Origin: Phytophthora sp. 'mugwort'
Taxonomy: Eukaryota > Oomycota > Peronosporomycetes > Peronosporales > Peronosporaceae
DNA: 64,000 nucleotides
Assembly (NCBI GenBank): GCA_033558025.1
Contig: JAUCEF010000007.1
Coordinates: 7,564,001-7,628,000, forward strand
Direction: 5' to 3'
This document shows positions 63,706-64,000 of the stretch, piece after piece. The stretch's first letter is position 1, and the number at the start of each line of letters is the position of its first letter. Position numbers and translations under genes: made by a program. Under the pieces are notes generated by a model, which saw nothing but the letters and a program-made list of their open reading frames with translations, did no database searches and was not told where the DNA came from.

Positions 63706-64000
63706 AGGAGCGGAACAACGACGGGGTGATGCGGAGGCTCCATAATGAGACCAAGTCTATCGCGCTAAAAAAGCCTTGTTGTTTTGGCTTGGGACATCAA
63801 CGGCGCAAAAAGGGGATGGGCGTTCGGCATCCGCAACAAGTCAACGGGGCAATCCGCCTGATGAGATCGCCGCTTCCCTGAAGCGGGCGAGAAAATGATC
63901 GTCGCCTTGGAAACGGCCTCAAACTTCGTAGGCGGGTTTCAGCTGCAGCGTTTTGGTCGTAACTGCGCGTCTGTTTGAAAAATAAATTAGGAGGAAATGT
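63706..64000. other. Upstream region of the myotubularin gene; edge of window
   Basis: The probable promoter and leader for the minus-strand myotubularin gene. No coding region is recognised before the window ends. Confidence 0.5.

Noticed and set aside
1..64000. CRISPR arrays, rRNA, bacterial operons or riboswitches
   Set aside because: No regularly spaced repeats, rRNA cores or bacterial ribosome-binding patterns were seen; gene structure is eukaryotic throughout.

Overview
This window looks like nuclear DNA of an oomycete, most likely Phytophthora or a close relative. The evidence is dense eukaryotic genes with very short introns (about 65-85 nt, GTACGT/GTAAGT-type donors), stramenopile-like gene content, and the typical mixture of degraded copia, gypsy, pogo/Tigger, BED-hAT, MULE and LINE elements. 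I saw no bacterial operons, rRNA, tRNA or CRISPR array. No sequence search was run; all names rest on motifs and family resemblance read from the sequence.

The layout alternates gene islands and transposon blocks. Positions 1-5740 are nested transposon remains: a copia element (LTR, primer-binding site, gag) that has landed in the RNase H part of a decayed Ty3/gypsy element, followed by a pogo/Tigger fragment and a Myb/SANT-like fragment. Island 1 (about 7.2-14.5 kb) holds a coiled-coil protein, a Cys-rich protein and an eight-exon WDR24/GATOR2 gene. A small TE block (about 15.7-18.3 kb) has a copia gag stub joined to an LTR-like sequence and a frameshifted transposase with a DNC motif. Island 2 (about 18.5-38.5 kb) holds an L/F-tRNA-protein-transferase-like gene, a RasGEF, a small zinc-ribbon/OB-fold protein, a 2OG-Fe(II) oxygenase with one frame break, a D-serine-dehydratase-like pseudogene with three frame breaks, a TrhO-type rhodanese, an M48 protease, CDC6/ORC1, a heat-shock factor and a six-exon helical-repeat protein. 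A large TE block (about 39.8-55.95 kb) carries at least four BED-hAT relatives, two MULEs, a LINE remnant and a nearly end-defined pogo element sitting inside a hAT intron. Island 3 (about 56.4-63.7 kb) holds a tandem RRM + L7Ae protein, a cap-1 methyltransferase (CMTR1-like) and a long myotubularin.

The genes do not form one pathway. Several concern RNA and protein quality or signalling: GATOR2 (TORC1 control), TrhO (tRNA U34), CMTR1 (mRNA cap), RRM-L7Ae (possible SECIS or kink-turn RNA binding), L/F transferase (N-degron), RasGEF, HSF and myotubularin. Exon models for WDR24, the zinc-ribbon protein, TrhO, the helical protein, RRM-L7Ae, CMTR1 and myotubularin were built by hand; each keeps frame across all junctions.

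The most notable items are the RRM+L7Ae fusion, the two demonstrable nested insertions (copia in gypsy; pogo in a hAT intron with TA duplications), a 31-bp near-perfect hairpin at 40825-40907, a 26-bp perfect palindrome upstream of the transferase gene, and the clustered single-base frame breaks at 25.0-26.9 kb.
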